DNA of 19,891 nt from Haemophilus_A paraphrohaemolyticus_A (lineage in GTDB: Bacteria; Pseudomonadota; Gammaproteobacteria; Enterobacterales; Pasteurellaceae), in the NCBI RefSeq assembly GCF_003253115.1, contig NZ_QEQF01000013.1:1-19891 (forward strand), in the 5' to 3' direction. Positions 1 to 7,185 of the stretch are shown one piece after another; the stretch's first letter is position 1; the number at the start of each line of letters is the position of its first letter. Under the pieces are notes generated by a model. The model had not been told where the DNA came from, ran no database searches, and worked only from the letters and a program-made list of their open reading frames with translations. The position numbers were made by a program, and so were the translations under genes.

Positions 1-395
1 TTAATAGAAAAAACAGATAATATAACAGTATCAAAATTTTTCTCAATTTTCACAATGTCAACATTATCATCAATATAGTTATTATTTAGTAATAAATTAG
101 CATTCTCACCTAAATAGATGTCATCTTCAAAAATACAAATATAATCAAGCTCTTTTTCTTTAGCTAAAGAATATAAAGCGATATGGCTTAATGCACAAGC
201 TATTTCTCCTTTAGTAAGAGGGCTATTAGAAATATCAATGCCTAATTCTTTCGCTTTTAATTCTAGATTATTTGGGGTAATAGCATCAAAAAATTCAAAG
301 GTAATATTTTGCTTACCAAATTCTTTGGTAATATGCTCTCTTCGATCAGTTGCTGTTGTTAAACTAATTACATAATTGTGTTGTATATTTTGCAT
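1..395 (-). CDS. Glycosyltransferase family 25 protein, 5' part (runs off the left edge)
   Basis: Reading leftward from the ATG at 393-395, the frame stays open to the window edge, giving the first 131 residues. The protein begins MQNIQHNYVISLTTATDRRE. It has the family 25 layout: a beta strand ending in ISL followed by a DRR-type basic pair (about residues 10-19), a conserved GEIACALSH stretch, and the acidic metal/sugar-nucleotide motif IFEDD at about residues 88-92. In Haemophilus, members of this family (for example LpsA, Lex2B) add hexoses to lipooligosaccharide, so a surface-glycan role is likely; donor and acceptor cannot be told. It lies 38 bases behind tsaD on the same strand, with only a weak GGTGA ribosome site. 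By hand count it is about one-quarter G+C, far below the neighbouring genes, which suggests horizontal acquisition. The C-terminal half is outside the window, so intactness is unknown. Confidence 0.85.
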   Translation of the reverse strand, partial: MQNIQHNYVISLTTATDRREHITKEFGKQNITFEFFDAITPNNLELKAKELGIDISNSPLTKGEIACALSHIALYSLAKEKELDYICIFEDDIYLGENANLLLNNNYIDDNVDIVKIEKNFDTVILSVFSI

Positions 396-427
396 AAATC
401 ACCATTTGCAAATTTTTCTAAAAATTC

Positions 428-435
428 GACCGCTT
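428..435 (-). repeat. DNA uptake signal core (Apl type)
   Basis: AAGCGGTC read on the minus strand, followed by an AT-rich tail. It overlaps the stop codon of tsaD (434-436) and sits between tsaD and the glycosyltransferase gene. Confidence 0.7.
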
Positions 436-1462
436 ACAAACTTGGTAATTCTGTCATTGCCCAACGAGGTTTTACACTCACACTTAAATCGGTTTGCTCA
501 CCATGTTTTAAGCGAAGGAAGCCTGTGTAAGCAATCATCGCGCCGTTGTCAGTACAAAATTGCGGTCGAGGGTAGTAAACCTCTCCGCCAAGGGATTTCA
601 TCATTTCGGCTAAATCGGCACGGAGCTGTTTATTTGCACTCACACCGCCCGCCATCACTAAGCGTTTATAGCCTGTTTGTTGTAAGGCTCGTTTGCATTT
701 GATGATGATGGTATCGACTACCGCTTGTTGGAAGGCGTGAGCGATGTCGCAACGGGTTTCGTCATCTAATTTACCGTTCTCATCAAAATTAGTATTAATG
801 GTGTTTGCGGCAAACGTTTTTAAGCCTGAAAAGCTAAAGTCTAAGCCAGGACGATCCGTCATTGGGCGAGGGAAAACAAAGCGATTTGGCGTGCCTTTTT
901 CCGCTAATTTTGAAACTGCCACACCAGCTGGATAATCCAATCCAAGCAGTTTACCTGTTTTATCAAAGGCTTCACCCGCAGCATCGTCGATAGATTCGCC
1001 AAGCAATTCATATTGCCCAACACCATCCACTTTCACTAATTGTGTATGTCCGCCTGAAATAAGTAGTGCGACAAAAGGAAATTCTGGCGGGGCCTCTTCC
1101 AACATTGGAGCGAGTAGATGCCCTTCCATATGATGTACGCCGAGTGCGGGGACGCTCCACGCATAGGCAAGCGAACGGGCTATAGTTGCTCCTACTAATA
1201 GCGCACCAACTAAGCCCGGGCCTGCGGTATAAGCCACGCCATCAATCTCGCAAGCGGTCAAATTTGCTTCTTTTAATGCAGCTTCTATCAGTGGCACGGT
1301 TTTGCGGATATGATCACGTGAAGCCAATTCTGGCACCACGCCGCCGTAGTCTGCGTGCATCTCAATTTGGCTGTAAAGCTGGTTGGCAATTAAGCCTTTT
1401 TCTTCATCATAAATGGCAACGCCTGTTTCATCACAAGAAGTTTCAATGCCGAGAATTTTCAT
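434..1462 (-). CDS. tsaD: tRNA N6-adenosine threonylcarbamoyltransferase TsaD
   Basis: TsaD (formerly Gcp/YgjD) is the catalytic subunit that, with TsaB and TsaE, transfers the threonylcarbamoyl group onto A37 of ANN-decoding tRNAs in the cytoplasm. The 342-residue protein has the normal family length. It starts with the ASKHA-fold motif GIETSCDETGVAI (residues 5-17), carries the metal-binding HHMEGH motif with His111 and His115, and near the C-terminus has the CTDNGAMIA motif, whose Asp (about 305) completes the iron/zinc site. The ATG at 1462 is the obvious start, although no good ribosome site precedes it. It lies downstream of bamD on the same strand with a hairpin in the 67-base gap, and may be read through from bamD. 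An uptake signal lies inside the gene and another overlaps its stop codon. Confidence 0.97.
   Translation of the reverse strand: MKILGIETSCDETGVAIYDEEKGLIANQLYSQIEMHADYGGVVPELASRDHIRKTVPLIEAALKEANLTACEIDGVAYTAGPGLVGALLVGATIARSLAYAWSVPALGVHHMEGHLLAPMLEEAPPEFPFVALLISGGHTQLVKVDGVGQYELLGESIDDAAGEAFDKTGKLLGLDYPAGVAVSKLAEKGTPNRFVFPRPMTDRPGLDFSFSGLKTFAANTINTNFDENGKLDDETRCDIAHAFQQAVVDTIIIKCKRALQQTGYKRLVMAGGVSANKQLRADLAEMMKSLGGEVYYPRPQFCTDNGAMIAYTGFLRLKHGEQTDLSVSVKPRWAMTELPSL
1252..1259 (+). repeat. DNA uptake signal core (Apl type)
   Basis: AAGCGGTC in the context CAAGCGGTCAAATTT, the full consensus-like form, inside tsaD on the strand opposite to the gene. Confidence 0.75.
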
Positions 1463-1482
1463 ACTATGCTTTAAATACTAAA

Positions 1483-1509
1483 GCCACAGAAGCATTGAGC
1501 CGCTGTGGC
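1483..1509 (-). terminator. Possible weak terminator or attenuator hairpin between bamD and tsaD
   Basis: GCCACAG (1483-1489) pairs with CTGTGGC (1503-1509), giving a 7-bp GC-rich stem and a 13-base loop. Read on the minus strand only TTTAGTATTT follows, a poor U-tract, so partial termination after bamD is more likely than a full stop. Confidence 0.4.
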
Positions 1510-1529
1510 AAAATTAAAATGAAATTAAA

Positions 1530-2309
1530 TTAGAACTGTTCGCCGTAAGCAGGTTTGGTTACGTTTGGATACTCTTTGCCCTTATTTGCTTCAATCAAGG
1601 TTTCCACTTTCTGAGCTGAATCATTCAAGCCCATTTGTTCAAATGCTTTTTTCATATAAGGTAAGGCTTCAGCAGTTGCTTTTGCATCAGGATAGAAACG
1701 CATCATTTCTTCTACACGGTTGGTCATTGCCACATAAGCATCACGCTTGTCGTAGAATTTCACCACTTCAAGTTCGTGTTCTGCCATACGGTTTAGCAAA
1801 TAGCCCATCCATTGTTGTGCTTCTGGCGCATATTTGCTGTTAGGAAAATCACGCACGATGGTTTGGAAGCTACCGTAAGCGTTACGCACCGCATCAATTG
1901 AGCGAGAGGCACGGTTTACACCAAAGAAATCCTGAATGAAATTGTCGCCTAAACGAGCATTTGAGAGTGCTGCTAGATAGAATACATAATCTGTATGAGC
2001 ACTATTTGGGTAAGCACGCACAAAACGTTCTGCAATATCTAATGCTTTATAATATTCGCCTACTTTATATTGTGCATAAATTAAGCTCAATTGCGTTTGT
2101 TCGCCAAATTGCCCTTGAGCATTGCCTTTTCCTCCAATGGCATCTAAATAGCGGATCGCTGAGTTATAATCGCCATCTTGCAAGTAAGTTTGACCTTTAT
2201 TATAAAGATCTTGAGCTGATGCTTCTTCGAGTTCTTTATTTGAATTTGAGCAACCCACAACGAATAAACCCGCTAACATAAGCGAAGCAAGAGAAGTAAA
2301 TTTACGCAT
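1530..2309 (-). CDS. bamD: Outer membrane protein assembly factor BamD (lipoprotein)
   Basis: BamD (YfiO/ComL) is the essential lipoprotein of the BAM complex, which inserts beta-barrel proteins into the outer membrane from the periplasm. The 259-residue sequence starts with a lipoprotein signal peptide: a basic MRK, a hydrophobic core and the lipobox ending VVGC, so Cys20 would be the lipidated residue. The mature part is tetratricopeptide-like throughout, with AQDLYNKGQTYLQDGDYNSAI at about residues 32-52 as the first repeat and further repeats around AERFVRAYPNS and IVRDFPNSKYAPEAQ. Length is normal. An AAGG about ten bases before the ATG serves as ribosome site. The divergent bamD/rluD pair is also seen in E. 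coli, which supports both calls. The next gene on the strand is tsaD. Confidence 0.96.
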   Translation of the reverse strand: MRKFTSLASLMLAGLFVVGCSNSNKELEEASAQDLYNKGQTYLQDGDYNSAIRYLDAIGGKGNAQGQFGEQTQLSLIYAQYKVGEYYKALDIAERFVRAYPNSAHTDYVFYLAALSNARLGDNFIQDFFGVNRASRSIDAVRNAYGSFQTIVRDFPNSKYAPEAQQWMGYLLNRMAEHELEVVKFYDKRDAYVAMTNRVEEMMRFYPDAKATAEALPYMKKAFEQMGLNDSAQKVETLIEANKGKEYPNVTKPAYGEQF

Positions 2310-2470
2310 AATAATATTACCTTAAAGAGATAAAAAGTGTCTAAGATCAAAAGTTAATGTACAATACTTACAATAGACCAAAGGCACTTCATTAAGTTCG
2401 TACGAATTGCCTTATTTTATAACACGCTCACAAATAAGCAATAGATAATAGATTAAATAGGAATGGACAA

Positions 2471-3448
2471 ATGGCTCAACAGATGACGCTAACTGCAGAG
2501 GTTTCTGCCGATTTATTAGGTGCAAGGCTTGATCAGGCACTTGCGCAACTTTTCCCCGATTACTCACGCTCACGTTTAAAAGTTTGGATTGAAAACGATT
2601 TAGTAAAAGTAAATGGCAAAGTAGTCAATAAAGCACGTGAAAAAGTTTTTGGTGGCGAACTGATTGAAGTATTGGCAGAAATTGAAGAGGAAGTGCGTTT
2701 CGAGCCGCAAAATATCCCACTTAATATCGTGTATGAAGATGACGATATTATTGTGATCAATAAACCTAAAGATTTAGTTGTTCACCCTGGTGCGGGTAAT
2801 CCAGATGGCACAGTATTAAATGCACTGCTCTATCATTACCCACCGATTGCAGAAGTGCCACGTGCGGGCATCGTGCACCGTCTGGATAAAGATACAACAG
2901 GCTTAATGGTGGTGGCGAAAAATATTCCCGCTCAAACCCATTTAGTGACAGCACTGCAAAAACGTCAAATTACCCGTGAATATGAAGCGGTTGCGAGTGG
3001 CATTATGACTCAAGGTGGTAAGGTTGATGAGCCAATGGCACGCCACCCAACTAAACGCACCGCAATGGCAGTACATCCAATGGGTAAACCTGCAGTCACG
3101 CATTACCGCATTATGGAGCGTTTCCGCAACTATACCCGTTTGCGTTTACGCTTGGAAACAGGGCGTACACACCAAATCCGCGTACATATGGCACACATTG
3201 CTCACCCTCTTTTAGGAGACCAACTTTACGGCGGACGTCCCCGCCCTCCTAAAGGTGCAAGTGAAGAATTTTTAGCAGTATTACGTTCATTTCAACGCCA
3301 GGCACTACACGCTGCAATGCTACGTTTAGAGCATCCAATCACTGGCGAATTGATGGAATGGCACGCGCCTCTACCAGAGGATTTTGTTGAGCTCATCCAG
3401 GCCTTAAAAGACGATTATGCGTTGTATAAGGATCAGTTGGATTATTAA
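2471..3448 (+). CDS. rluD: 23S rRNA pseudouridine(1911/1915/1917) synthase RluD
   Basis: RluD isomerises uridines 1911, 1915 and 1917 in helix 69 of 23S rRNA and supports 50S maturation. The 325-residue protein has an N-terminal S4-like RNA-binding domain (about residues 15-75, containing SRSRLKVWIENDLVKVNGK) followed by the RluA-type catalytic domain. The active-site motif HRLDKDTTGLMV places the catalytic Asp at residue 139, the same number as in E. coli, and the conserved GRTHQIRVH motif follows at about 231-239. The start is set by AGGA at 2459-2462, eight bases before the ATG. It is divergent from bamD and ends in a terminator shared with sanA. RluC is a paralogue, but the H69-type motif context and the bamD neighbourhood favour RluD. 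Confidence 0.96.
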   Translation: MAQQMTLTAEVSADLLGARLDQALAQLFPDYSRSRLKVWIENDLVKVNGKVVNKAREKVFGGELIEVLAEIEEEVRFEPQNIPLNIVYEDDDIIVINKPKDLVVHPGAGNPDGTVLNALLYHYPPIAEVPRAGIVHRLDKDTTGLMVVAKNIPAQTHLVTALQKRQITREYEAVASGIMTQGGKVDEPMARHPTKRTAMAVHPMGKPAVTHYRIMERFRNYTRLRLRLETGRTHQIRVHMAHIAHPLLGDQLYGGRPRPPKGASEEFLAVLRSFQRQALHAAMLRLEHPITGELMEWHAPLPEDFVELIQALKDDYALYKDQLDY

Positions 3449-3453
3449 TCCTA

Positions 3454-3491
3454 AAATAAAGGCTTAATAAATTAATATTAAGCCTTTATTT
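3454..3491. terminator. Bidirectional terminator between rluD and sanA
   Basis: A 16-bp perfect stem, AAATAAAGGCTTAATA (3454-3469) with its complement (3476-3491), closes a six-base loop. It gives a T-run after rluD on the plus strand and an AT-rich tail after sanA on the minus strand. The sanA stop codon (3486-3488) lies inside the right arm. Confidence 0.88.
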
Positions 3492-4190
3492 TTCACTATT
3501 CTTAGTTAATTTTTGTGGTACTTTTTCTAAACGCTCAGGCTGCCTATCTAACAAATAATCCAACACCATTCCCGCTCGTGCAAAAAATTCTCTTATTCGC
3601 ACTTTGAAATGTCCTTCTGGATATTTGGCAACAAAACAAACTGCATCAATATTTCGTGTTTTCGCTATAAACATCGCTCGTTCACAATGAAAACGCTGAC
3701 TAACCACCACAAATGGCGGTAATCTAAATACTTTAGCAGCTCGAATAATTGAATCTAATGTGCGATAACCTGCAAAATCTTGTTGAATTTGCACCGCTTG
3801 CACACCTTGTCTTCGGAGATCATTCGCCATTACCCGTGGTTCATTATAGTAAGGCGTTTTGTTATCGCCACTAACTAAAAGTTGTTGTACTTTGCCTTGT
3901 TTAATCAAATCACGAGCAGTTTCAATCCGATATTTATAATAGAGATTGGGTGCACCTGTGGTGTAATATTTCGCCGTGCCAAGCACTACTGCCGTCTGAT
4001 AATGAGGTAGTTTATTGACATCAGTATAAATACGATCTCGTACCCAGTAGCTTGTTGCGATATCAATTACAATCAGTAAAAAACTTAGTGCAATAAGCAG
4101 CCAAAATCCCCATTTTAAGGCAGCCCAAAAGGCTCTTTGAAGAAGAGCTAAATGGACTTTAATAGTGTTATTGGGGAATAGGTTAAACAT
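3486..4190 (-). CDS. sanA: SanA-like inner-membrane protein, DUF218 family
   Basis: The 234-residue protein resembles E. coli SanA, an inner-membrane DUF218 protein linked to the envelope barrier against vancomycin at high temperature and SDS; its biochemical activity is not established. A short cytoplasmic N-terminus precedes one membrane helix (about residues 25-48, FWAALKWGFWLLIALSFLLI and onward). The DUF218 domain follows with VVLGTAKYY, LLVSGDNKTPYYNEP, AGYRTLDSI and SQRFHCERAMFIA, all nearly identical to SanA. The C-terminus is lysine-rich and shorter than in E. coli. No clear ribosome site precedes the ATG. The gene diverges from metX and has its own promoter with ideal 17-base spacing, next to MetJ-like boxes. 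Confidence 0.9.
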   Translation of the reverse strand: MFNLFPNNTIKVHLALLQRAFWAALKWGFWLLIALSFLLIVIDIATSYWVRDRIYTDVNKLPHYQTAVVLGTAKYYTTGAPNLYYKYRIETARDLIKQGKVQQLLVSGDNKTPYYNEPRVMANDLRRQGVQAVQIQQDFAGYRTLDSIIRAAKVFRLPPFVVVSQRFHCERAMFIAKTRNIDAVCFVAKYPEGHFKVRIREFFARAGMVLDYLLDRQPERLEKVPQKLTKNSEK

Positions 4191-4221
4191 AATCAGTCAC
4201 AATTTATAACGGCTTAAATCG

Positions 4222-4250
4222 ATTTTATTGAACTCACTTTAAAATAACAA
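4222..4250 (-). promoter_or_regulatory. Candidate sigma-70 promoter for sanA
   Basis: Minus-strand TTGTTA (4245-4250), a 17-base spacer, then TAAAAT (4222-4227). Transcription would start near 4215, about 25 bases before the sanA ATG. Confidence 0.55.
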
Positions 4251-4260
4251 GTTATAGATT

Positions 4261-4284
4261 AGCTTTCTAGACGTTTAGACGGCT
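4261..4284 (+). promoter_or_regulatory. Tandem met boxes, candidate MetJ operator
   Basis: Three adjacent 8-mers read AGCTTTCT, AGACGTTT and AGACGGCT. Against the MetJ box consensus AGACGTCT they match 5, 7 and 7 of 8 positions. MetJ dimers bind such boxes cooperatively in tandem, so this register-perfect array is what an operator should look like. It ends 8 bases upstream of the metX -35 element and begins 10 bases from the sanA -35, so it could control both genes. Confidence 0.75.
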
Positions 4285-4292
4285 AAAATTTC

Positions 4293-4321
4293 TTGACAAA
4301 CTACCTTGCTCTCGCTACCTT
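4293..4321 (+). promoter_or_regulatory. Candidate sigma-70 promoter for metX
   Basis: A consensus TTGACA (4293-4298), a 17-base spacer, then a weak TACCTT (4316-4321). The predicted start near 4328 lies downstream of the earlier in-frame ATG at 4306, which argues for metX beginning at 4381. Confidence 0.6.
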
Positions 4322-4380
4322 ACGCATATTTCATCTCGCAAGCGGTAAAAATTCTGCTTTATTTTGCAAATCAAGGTTAT

Positions 4381-5451
4381 ATGGTACAAAGTATTACACT
4401 ATTTGAGGATAAACCTTTCTCATTGGCACTCGGTGGCGAACTTTCGCCTATTCAAGTGGCATATCAAACCTATGGCACATTAAACGCAGAAAAAAGTAAT
4501 GCAATACTGCTCTGCCACGCGCTGACAGGCGATGCAGAACCCGCTCTTTCTGGTATGGATAAAGGTTGGTGGCAAGATTTTATCGGTCCAAATCTCGCAT
4601 TTGATACCAACAAATACTTTTTTATCTGCTCAAATGTTCTCGGAGGCTGCAAAGGCACAACGGGTCCCTCTTCATTCAATCCGAGTACTGGAAAACCTTA
4701 CGGCAGCCAATTTCCTCTCATTTTGGTACAAGATATTGTAAAAGTTCAAAAAGCCTTGATTGACACATTAGGCATTTCCCACTTACACGCGGTTATCGGC
4801 GGCTCTTTCGGTGGGATGCAAGCCACCCAATGGGCAATTGATTACCCTGATTTTCTTGATAATGTTATCAATCTTTGCTCTTCGCTTTCAATGAGTGCAG
4901 AAGCGATTGGTTTTAACCACGTGATGCGTCAGGCAATCATTAACGATCCGCATTATAACAACGGCGATTATTACGATGGCATAGCACCCGACAACGGCTT
5001 AAAAATTGCTCGAATGCTAGGAATGCTTACCTATCGAACCGATGTGCAGCTCGCAAAAGCCTTTGGACGTGAAATCAAGCAAAATGGGCAATTCTGGGGC
5101 GACCATTTTCAAGTAGAATCTTACTTAAGCTATCAAGGTGTGAAATTCTTAGATCGCTTTGATGCCAACAGCTACTTACGTTTATTGCGTGCATTAGATC
5201 TATATGATCCTGCATTTAATTATCCAAATTTAAATACCGCTTTGGCTAAAATTAAGGCTAATTACATCCTGATTGCGATTACCAGCGATCAGCTATTCAA
5301 ATTACGTGATGTACAAAAAAGTCGTCAGCAATTGCAAGATGCGGGCGTAAATTTAACCTATCACGAGCTCAACTCTAATTTTGGGCACGACTCGTTTTTA
5401 GTCGATTATGCCTTTTTTGAGCCGTTGATTAAGCAAGCATTGAATAGATAA
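4381..5451 (+). CDS. metX: Homoserine O-acetyltransferase MetX
   Basis: MetX uses acetyl-CoA to acetylate homoserine in the first committed step of methionine synthesis. It is an alpha/beta hydrolase. From this start the protein has 356 residues and the nucleophile elbow GGSFGG puts the catalytic Ser at 142, with Asp303 (ITSDQLF) and His336 (GHDSFLVDY) completing the triad. The conserved LCHALTGDAEP, SSNVLGGCKGTTGPSS and DYPDFLDN stretches are present. The frame is open from an ATG at 4306, but those extra 25 residues are not homologous to MetX and overlap the promoter; the ATG at 4381 has AAGG four bases upstream. MetJ-like boxes upstream fit methionine repression. E. coli instead uses succinylation by MetA, so this is the Haemophilus-type route. 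Confidence 0.95.
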   Translation: MVQSITLFEDKPFSLALGGELSPIQVAYQTYGTLNAEKSNAILLCHALTGDAEPALSGMDKGWWQDFIGPNLAFDTNKYFFICSNVLGGCKGTTGPSSFNPSTGKPYGSQFPLILVQDIVKVQKALIDTLGISHLHAVIGGSFGGMQATQWAIDYPDFLDNVINLCSSLSMSAEAIGFNHVMRQAIINDPHYNNGDYYDGIAPDNGLKIARMLGMLTYRTDVQLAKAFGREIKQNGQFWGDHFQVESYLSYQGVKFLDRFDANSYLRLLRALDLYDPAFNYPNLNTALAKIKANYILIAITSDQLFKLRDVQKSRQQLQDAGVNLTYHELNSNFGHDSFLVDYAFFEPLIKQALNR

Positions 5452-5471
5452 ACAATATCGTCAATTATGTA

Positions 5472-5487
5472 AAGAAATCGTTTTCCT
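5472..5487 (+). promoter_or_regulatory. PUR-box-like operator upstream of purR
   Basis: AAGAAATCGTTTTCCT fits the PurR operator pattern ANGCAANCGNTTNCNT at all fixed positions except the C at position 4. It lies immediately upstream of the purR promoter region, as expected for autoregulation. Confidence 0.6.
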
Positions 5488-5511
5488 ATCACTAAAATCG
5501 GAAATTTTCGT

Positions 5512-5517
5512 TATAAT
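5512..5517 (+). promoter_or_regulatory. Consensus -10 element for purR
   Basis: A perfect TATAAT 34 bases upstream of the purR ATG. No good -35 hexamer is seen at the right distance; the PUR-like box abuts that position. Confidence 0.5.
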
Positions 5518-5551
5518 AGAGCGTTAATTTTTATTTTTAGAGACAAATATT

Positions 5552-6562
5552 ATGGCGACAATTAAAGATGTAGCGAAATATGCGGGGGTTTCCACCACCA
5601 CCGTTTCACACGTCATCAACAAAACCCGTTTTGTGGCGGAGGATACCACTAAAGCAGTGTGGGATGCAGTGCAAGCCCTCAACTACTCCCCAAGTGCTGT
5701 AGCACGTAGTTTAAAAGTAAACACCACCAAATCTATCGGGATGATTATTACCACAAGCGAAGCCCCATTCTTCGCAGAGATTGTGCTTGCGGTGGAAGAA
5801 TATTGTTACCGTCAAGGCTACTCGCTCTTTTTGTGCAACACGCAAAATAACCCAGAAAAAATCCAAAACCACTTGGATATGTTAATCAAAAAGCGCGTTG
5901 ATGGCATTCTGGTAATGTGTTCGGAATATACCGAAAAATCACTTGCACTATTTAATGGCACAAACGTGCCAATGGTGGTCATGGATTGGGGTACGCATGA
6001 TGGCAAAAGCGATCGCATTTTAGATAACAGCTTTGAAGGCGGTTATTTAGCGACTAAACATTTAATTGAGAACGGCCATAAAAAAATTGGCGTAATTGCA
6101 GGAAAATTAGAAAAAACGACCGCTAGAACACGCTTTGAAGGTTTCTTAAAAGCGATGAATGAAGCGAATTTGTCTATTGAACAGAAATGGATTGTAGAAG
6201 GCGATTTTGAGCCAGAAGATGGCTACGAATGTATGAACAACTTGTTCCGTTTGGATGAGTTACCAACTGCAATTTTCTGTTTTAATGATGTAATGGCTCT
6301 GGGTGCAATCTCAGCAATTACCGAACGCGGACTTTCTGTGCCGAATGATATTTCCATTATCGGCTATGATAACATTCACAACTCACGCTTTTACGCTCCG
6401 CCATTAACGACCGTGCACCAGTCAAAATCCAGATTAGGCACAAAAGCATTGGATCTGTTATTAGAGCGAATTAAGAAAGAAGAAACCGCTTCTTTACCAC
6501 AAACGCTTGAGTTTCACCCTGAATTAGTGAAACGTCATTCCGTCAAAAATTTACATAAATAA
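5552..6562 (+). CDS. purR: Purine repressor PurR (LacI family)
   Basis: PurR binds DNA when charged with hypoxanthine or guanine and represses purine and pyrimidine synthesis genes. The 336-residue protein starts MATIKDVAKYAGVSTTTVSH, the LacI-type helix-turn-helix, almost identical to E. coli PurR. The hinge helix SPSAVARSLK carries Leu54, the residue that wedges into the operator minor groove. The periplasmic-binding-protein-like effector domain follows, with KRVDGILVMCSEY, PMVVMDWG, LDNSFEGGY, EGDFEPEDGY and IIGYDN as in PurR. The C-terminus is a few residues shorter than in E. coli. Its own upstream region has a PUR-like box. The ribosome site of the next gene, dedA-like, overlaps its stop codon, so the two are probably co-transcribed. 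Confidence 0.95.
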   Translation: MATIKDVAKYAGVSTTTVSHVINKTRFVAEDTTKAVWDAVQALNYSPSAVARSLKVNTTKSIGMIITTSEAPFFAEIVLAVEEYCYRQGYSLFLCNTQNNPEKIQNHLDMLIKKRVDGILVMCSEYTEKSLALFNGTNVPMVVMDWGTHDGKSDRILDNSFEGGYLATKHLIENGHKKIGVIAGKLEKTTARTRFEGFLKAMNEANLSIEQKWIVEGDFEPEDGYECMNNLFRLDELPTAIFCFNDVMALGAISAITERGLSVPNDISIIGYDNIHNSRFYAPPLTTVHQSKSRLGTKALDLLLERIKKEETASLPQTLEFHPELVKRHSVKNLHK

Positions 6563-6571
6563 GGGATGGTA

Positions 6572-7183
6572 ATGGAATTTTTAATTAGCTTTTTTAGTAG
6601 TTACGGTTATTGGGCGGTTTTACTTGTGTTGATCGCCTGCGGATTTGGCGTGCCAATTCCTGAAGATATTACCCTTGTTTCAGGCGGGGTTATTTCTGGT
6701 TTAGGTTACACCAACGTGCATTGGATGTTAGTCGTGAGTATGCTTGGCGTATTGATTGGCGATAGCACAATGTATTGGCTTGGTCATATTTATGGTGAAA
6801 AAATCCGTCATTTTCCGCTTATTCGAAACATTATCACAGAAGAACGCTACAAAATGGTGCAAGAACGCTTTGAAAAACAAGGCAACCGCCTCTTATTCTT
6901 AGCACGTTTCTTACCAGGTTTACGTGCCGTAGTTTATTTGGTTTCAGGTATTACTCGCCGCGTGAGCTTTACCCGCTTTGTGTTGGTCGATTTCTGTGCT
7001 GCAATTATTTCTGTGCCAGTTTGGGTATATTTGGGCGATTATGGTGCTCAACAATTAGACTGGTTAAAAGAGCAAGTAGAACATGGTCAACATGCTATTT
7101 TTACGGTGCTTGGTTTAGTGGCGATTTATTTTGCCTTTAAATGGTTTAAAGGGCGGAAGAAAAAATCCCCCCCCCTTATGTAG
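6572..7183 (+). CDS. DedA/SNARE-associated family inner-membrane protein
   Basis: DedA proteins are polytopic inner-membrane proteins needed for envelope homeostasis; some bacterial members recycle undecaprenyl phosphate or translocate phospholipid. The protein has hydrophobic segments at about residues 10-33 and 45-65, with GFGVPIPEDITLVSGG between them. The family hallmark ARFLPGLRAVVYLVSGITRR lies at about 110-130, followed by two more hydrophobic stretches and a basic tail. I chose ATG 6572 (203 residues) because AAGGG lies six bases before it; the in-frame ATG at 6566 touches that AAGGG. The gene is three to nine bases behind purR and likely shares its transcript. The last codons read through a nine-C tract (7167-7175), so length variants would change only the tail. 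Which DedA paralogue it is cannot be settled here. Confidence 0.9.
   Translation: MEFLISFFSSYGYWAVLLVLIACGFGVPIPEDITLVSGGVISGLGYTNVHWMLVVSMLGVLIGDSTMYWLGHIYGEKIRHFPLIRNIITEERYKMVQERFEKQGNRLLFLARFLPGLRAVVYLVSGITRRVSFTRFVLVDFCAAIISVPVWVYLGDYGAQQLDWLKEQVEHGQHAIFTVLGLVAIYFAFKWFKGRKKKSPPLM
7167..7175 (+). repeat. Poly-C (C9) tract at the 3' end of the dedA-like gene
   Basis: Nine consecutive C residues after an A6 run, inside the final codons (Ser-Pro-Pro-Leu-Met-stop). It is the longest G/C homopolymer noticed in the window and could slip during replication or sequencing. Confidence 0.9.
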
Positions 7184-7185
7184 AT

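Noticed and set aside
376..2281. Plus-strand open frames over tsaD and bamD (for example 376-702, 1186-1533, 1565-1843, 1961-2281)
   Set aside because: They lie opposite well-recognised genes, have no family resemblance and no ribosome sites; they are shadows.
4306..4380. Longer N-terminus for MetX from the ATG at 4306
   Set aside because: The added residues do not resemble MetX and the stretch overlaps the -10 region of the predicted promoter; the ATG at 4381 matches the family start.
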